From positions 1-44,701 of the forward strand of contig NZ_JAJAUY010000038.1 in assembly GCF_020532625.1 (NCBI RefSeq): a DNA stretch of 44,701 bases. The letters run 5' to 3'. Under the pieces are notes generated by a model that had not been told where the DNA came from, searched no databases, and saw only the letters and a program-made list of their open reading frames with translations. The first letter of the stretch is position 1, and each line of letters opens with the position of its first letter. This DNA comes from Streptomyces antimicrobicus. Lineage in GTDB: Bacteria > Actinomycetota > Actinomycetes > Streptomycetales > Streptomycetaceae. Position numbers and translations under genes: made by a program. Positions 41,747 through 44,701 of the stretch are shown here, piece after piece.

Positions 41747-43395
41747 CGCAGGGCCTCCGGGAGCACGACGAGGAACTCCGCACCGCCTGCCGCCGGTGCG
41801 CCCACCCGGGCGGAGCCGCCCTGGCGTTCGACGAGGCGGCGGACCAGCGCGAGGCCGAGGCCGCGCTCGCGGTGGGCGTGGGGCTGCTTGGTGGACCAGC
41901 CCTCGGTGAAGATCTCCTCGCGGCGGTCGGCGGGAACGCCCGGCCCGCTGTCCCGGACCCGCAGGACGACCGTGTGCGGGTCCTCGGTCCGCAGCTCCAC
42001 CTCGACCACGGGCTCGGGCGAACCGGCGGCGGCGTCCAGGGCGTTGTCCACGAGGTTGCCGAGGACGGTCACCAGACCGCCGGGATCCACCAGCCGGTCG
42101 GGCAGCGAGGTGGCCGGGGTCAGGCGCAGGGCGACGCCGCGTTCGGCGGCGACGGTGCCCTTGCCCACGAGCAGCGCGGCGAGCAGCGGGTCGTGGACCT
42201 TCTCGGTGACCTGTTCGGCGGTGGTCCGGTGCACTCCGGCCACCTCGGTGACGAACTCCACCGCCTCGTCGTACAGGCCGAGCTCCAGCAGCCCGAGGAG
42301 GGTGTGCAGGCGGTTGGCGTGCTCGTGGTCCTGGGCCCGCAGGGCGTCGATGAGGCCCCGGGTCGAGTCGAGCTCGCGGCCCAGGCGCTCCAGTTCGGTC
42401 CGGTCGCGCAGGGTGGCGACGGCACCGCCGTCCTCGGTGGGCATCCGGTTGGCGACCAGGACGCGCGGGCCCTGGACGGTGAGCAGGTCGCGGCCCGTGA
42501 CCCGGCCGGCCAGCACGTCGGTGGTACGGCCGCTGCCGAGTACGTCGTCCAGCGGGCGCCCGGCCGCACCCGGGGCGCCCGGTTCCAGCCCGAGGAGCCG
42601 GGCCGCCTCGTCGTTGACCAGCCGGATCCGGCCGTGCCGGTCGAGGGCCACCACGCCCTCGCGGATCGAGTGCAGCATGGCCTCGCGCTCGGCGAGCAGG
42701 CCGGCGATGTCGGAGAACGCCAGGTCGCGGGTCTGCCGGTGGATCCGGCGGGAGATCAGCCAGGCCGCGAGCGCGCCGGCGGCCAGGGCGGCGCCGGCGT
42801 GGACGAGCAGCCCGGGGACGGCGCCCAGCAGCCGGTCGCGGACGCTGTCGTACTCGATACCGACCGAGACCGCGCCGACGAGCTCGCCGTCGGCGGCCAG
42901 CAGCGGGACCTTGCCGCGGGCGGAGCGGCCGAGGGTGCCCTCGTCGATCTCCATCACCTCGCGGCCGGCGAGGACGTCGGCCGGGTCGGTGGACACGTGC
43001 CGGCCGATCCGGTCGGGGCTGGGGTGGGAGCGGCGGATGCCGTGGAGGTCGAGCACGACGACGTACTCGGCGCCGGTCGCCCGGCGGATGCGTTCCGCTG
43101 CGGCCTGGACCGGGCTGTCGGGGGTGGGCGGGGTCGCCAGCAGCCCCTGGGCCAGGGCGGGGTCGGCGGCGGCGCTCTGCGCGATGGCGAGGGCGCGCCG
43201 CATGGCCTGGTCGTCGAGCTGGGCGCCGAGCGGGGCCAGGAACAGGCCGGTGGCCAGGGCCGTGACACCGGCGGCGATGGCGAGCTGCGTGAGCAGGATC
43301 TGCGAGACGGCCCGCCGCGGCAGCGCGAACCGCCGCCGACGCCGAGGCGCCCCGTCCTGCCGGGCGCGGCGCCCGGATCCCGCTCCACTCCGCAT
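41743..43395 (-). CDS. Sensor histidine kinase of the CitA/DcuS type
   Basis: 550 aa from ATG 43395 (MRSGAGSGRRARQDG). TM1 lies near residues 31-55 (SQILLTQLAIAAGVTALATGLFL) and TM2 near 190-215 (VPGLLVHAGAALAAGALAAWLIS). The periplasmic domain between them (about 60-185) includes YVVVLDLHGIRRSHPSPDRIGRHVSTDP and GSARGKVPLLA-type segments of CitA/DcuS sensors. A cytoplasmic PAS follows (REAMLHSIREGVVALDRHGRIRLVNDEAARLLGL). The H-box is ALRAQDHEHANRLHTLLGLLELG with the phospho-His in HEH. ATPase: LVTVLGNLVDNALDAA (N), RVRDSGPGVP (G1), RERGLGLALVRRLVE (G2). Together with the overlapping regulator it forms a carboxylate-sensing pair. Confidence 0.93.
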   Translation of the reverse strand: MRSGAGSGRRARQDGAPRRRRRFALPRRAVSQILLTQLAIAAGVTALATGLFLAPLGAQLDDQAMRRALAIAQSAAADPALAQGLLATPPTPDSPVQAAAERIRRATGAEYVVVLDLHGIRRSHPSPDRIGRHVSTDPADVLAGREVMEIDEGTLGRSARGKVPLLAADGELVGAVSVGIEYDSVRDRLLGAVPGLLVHAGAALAAGALAAWLISRRIHRQTRDLAFSDIAGLLAEREAMLHSIREGVVALDRHGRIRLVNDEAARLLGLEPGAPGAAGRPLDDVLGSGRTTDVLAGRVTGRDLLTVQGPRVLVANRMPTEDGGAVATLRDRTELERLGRELDSTRGLIDALRAQDHEHANRLHTLLGLLELGLYDEAVEFVTEVAGVHRTTAEQVTEKVHDPLLAALLVGKGTVAAERGVALRLTPATSLPDRLVDPGGLVTVLGNLVDNALDAAAGSPEPVVEVELRTEDPHTVVLRVRDSGPGVPADRREEIFTEGWSTKQPHAHRERGLGLALVRRLVERQGGSARVGAPAAGGAEFLVVLPEALR

Positions 43396-43960
43396 GACCC
43401 CACACGGTACGACCCCGCTCCGCTTCCCCGTAACCACCAACGCCTCGGGCCGGCGGGGCCGGGGCGGACGGGGCCGGGGCCCGAGGTCCTGCGGCCCGGG
43501 GCGGGCGTGGCCGACGGCGCTTGGCCACGGCGTGGTGGCCTGGTCGCCTGGTTGCCCGGGCCGTGGGACGGGGCGGTGCGGGGCTCGCAGGACGCCGTCG
43601 TTGGTGGGCCCCTTCCGGCTCCGCTTCGGGGGCGGCGGCGCCGGGTGGGGCTCGGACTGCGCCCCGAGCTTCCGGGGTCGCGGCCCGTCCGGACGTGGCC
43701 CGGATCCGGCCGATCGGCGCTTGGCCCTGGCCTCGGCTCGGAAGCCGGGGCTGCGGGACGGTGCGGGGCGGCACTGGCAGGACGCTGCGGGGCGCGCTTC
43801 CCGCCGCTCGGCTGCGTGCGCAGGGGCCGCGGGGTGGGTGGCGACCCCGCGTCCTCAGCCACCGGGGCTGCGGCCTGGCCGGGCGTAGGCCTCGGAGGCG
43901 GCGGGGGAGGCGCCGTCTCGCCGGGGAGGCGGGCCGCCTTCGCTCGGCGGTGGTCGTCGG
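43396..43960. other. Gene-free interval with a diverged internal duplication
   Basis: 565 bp of very GC-rich sequence. I find no supportable gene; open frames in several phases are GC artefacts. A segment around 43511-43600 recurs in diverged form at about 43719-43800 (CGGCGCTTGGCC, GGACGGTGCGGGG and CAGGACGC blocks in the same order). The promoter of the histidine kinase must lie at its left end. Confidence 0.5.
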
Positions 43961-44701
43961 TCAGGGGAGGGGGCGCGGGGGGCGGGGGCCGGTGTAGTGG
44001 CCGGTGGGACGCATGCGGAGTGGGGGTTCCTGGTACTCCTCCAGGGCGTGGGCGATCCAGCCCGCCGTGCGGGAGACGGCGAAGGCCGTCTCGCCGGCCT
44101 CGGGCGGCATGCCGCAGGAGACGGTGAGGACCGCCAGGGCCAGGTCCACGTTGGCCGGCAGCCCGCGGCCCTGGCGGGCCGTGACCGCCACCACGTCGCG
44201 GGCCGCCGCCAGGGCCGGAGCCGCGGCGTCCAGGTCCGCCAGCCGGGAGAACAGCGCGCTCGCCCGAGGGTCCTCGGAGCGGTACAGCCGGTGCCCCAGG
44301 CCCGGCACCCGGCGGCCCGAGCGCAGGTACTCGGCGACCACGGGCGCCGCTCCGCCGCGCTCCAGCACCTCCACGAGCATCCGGTGGGCCAGCCGCCCGG
44401 CCGCGCCGTGCAGCGGCCCCTCCAGTGCGCCGAGCCCGGCGGACACGGCGGCGTACGGGTGGGCCCGGCCCGAGGCGGCGACCCGGACCGCCAGGGTCGA
44501 GGCGGCCAGGTCGTGGTCGACGAGCAGGCCCAGGGCCAGGTCGAGGATCGCGACGGCCGCCGGATCGGCGGGCCGCGGCGTGAGCCGCTCCCACAGCCGC
44601 CGCGCCAGCGGTTCGCCCGCCCCTTCGGCCGCGTGGGGTCGCGGCCCGTCAGCTTCCAGCCCCGGCACGGCCCCACGGGGCTCGGGCCCGCCCGTCGGCC
44701 G
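43961..44701 (-). CDS. Citrate synthase-like protein, C-terminal part; 5' end beyond the window
   Basis: The frame is open to the right edge (no start needed at GTG 44668), so the N-terminus lies outside. The visible 246 residues are the C-terminal half of the citrate/2-methylcitrate synthase fold: LVDHDLAASTLAVRVAASGRAHPYAAVSAGLGALEGPLHGAAGR with the first catalytic His in GPLHG, VPGLGHRLYRSEDPRA with the second in GHRLY, and LPANVDLALAVLTVSCGM with the catalytic Asp (NVD). All three key residues are kept, so the protein is probably active. It ends IAHALEEYQEPPLRMRPTGHYTG, as in Streptomyces citrate synthase-like proteins. Substrate may be oxaloacetate or a longer oxoacid. Fits the carboxylate theme of its neighbours. 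Confidence 0.88.
   Translation of the reverse strand, partial: RPTGGPEPRGAVPGLEADGPRPHAAEGAGEPLARRLWERLTPRPADPAAVAILDLALGLLVDHDLAASTLAVRVAASGRAHPYAAVSAGLGALEGPLHGAAGRLAHRMLVEVLERGGAAPVVAEYLRSGRRVPGLGHRLYRSEDPRASALFSRLADLDAAAPALAAARDVVAVTARQGRGLPANVDLALAVLTVSCGMPPEAGETAFAVSRTAGWIAHALEEYQEPPLRMRPTGHYTGPRPPRPLP

Noticed and set aside
43855..44676. Alternative minus-strand frame overlapping the citrate synthase-like gene
   Set aside because: The frame at 43961-44701 carries the citrate synthase motifs; the other is its shadow.

Overview
The window is a chromosomal segment of a Streptomyces-type actinomycete. The evidence is very high GC, GTG starts, TANNNT promoters, the principal sigma factor HrdB and the sporulation regulator WhiH. 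From memory, the order lexA-nrdR-nrdJ ... rnhB ... recQ ... whiH-hrdB ... parE is the core hrdB neighbourhood of Streptomyces coelicolor (about SCO5799 to SCO5831). I see no phage, transposase, CRISPR, tRNA or rRNA. This is core chromosome with accessory-looking low-complexity insertions between genes.

Layout. 1-2.5 kb: end of a siderophore (NIS) synthetase plus a siderophore-type GNAT acyltransferase. 2.6-9.6 kb: genome maintenance and dNTP supply, with a DinG/XPD-like helicase (+), convergent lexA (-) behind a perfect SOS box, then nrdR-nrdJ (+) behind NrdR boxes and ended by a strong hairpin. 9.7-12.8 kb: small enzymes (arylamine N-acetyltransferase, a DUF4937-like protein, a histidine phosphatase, an ADP-ribosylglycohydrolase). 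12.9-17.4 kb: a DUF4173 membrane protein, then an MFS exporter divergent from a TetR regulator with two palindromic operators between them. 17.6-24.1 kb: RNase HII, a protein resembling the C-terminal lobe of UvrD helicases, a 2-kb non-coding stretch with about 20 copies of a 60-66 bp hairpin-rich repeat, a hypothetical protein and a RecQ helicase with a phosphoribosyltransferase-like tail. 24.2-31.3 kb: DUF4192 protein, glycogen-debranching-like protein, a NrtR-type Nudix regulator and a fused ABC ATPase-permease. 31.4-38.7 kb: whiH, hrdB, a secreted trypsin-like protease, a small zinc-site protein and parE. 38.8-44.7 kb: DUF485 + acetate-type sodium symporter, a CitA/CitB-type two-component system on the opposite strand, and the C-terminal part of a citrate synthase-like protein cut by the window edge.

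Functionally the left and middle parts form a DNA repair, replication and nucleotide supply neighbourhood (dinG, lexA, nrdRJ, rnhB, UvrD-like remnant, recQ, parE). The right part joins developmental and housekeeping transcription (whiH, hrdB) to a carboxylate uptake and sensing module (DUF485/ActP, CitAB-like, citrate synthase-like). The most unusual feature is the repeat array at 19.75-21.06 kb. A second theme is short tandem duplications at gene ends, two of which copy the stop codon itself. Several genes also have a TANNNT box only 6-10 nt before the start codon, which suggests leaderless transcripts.
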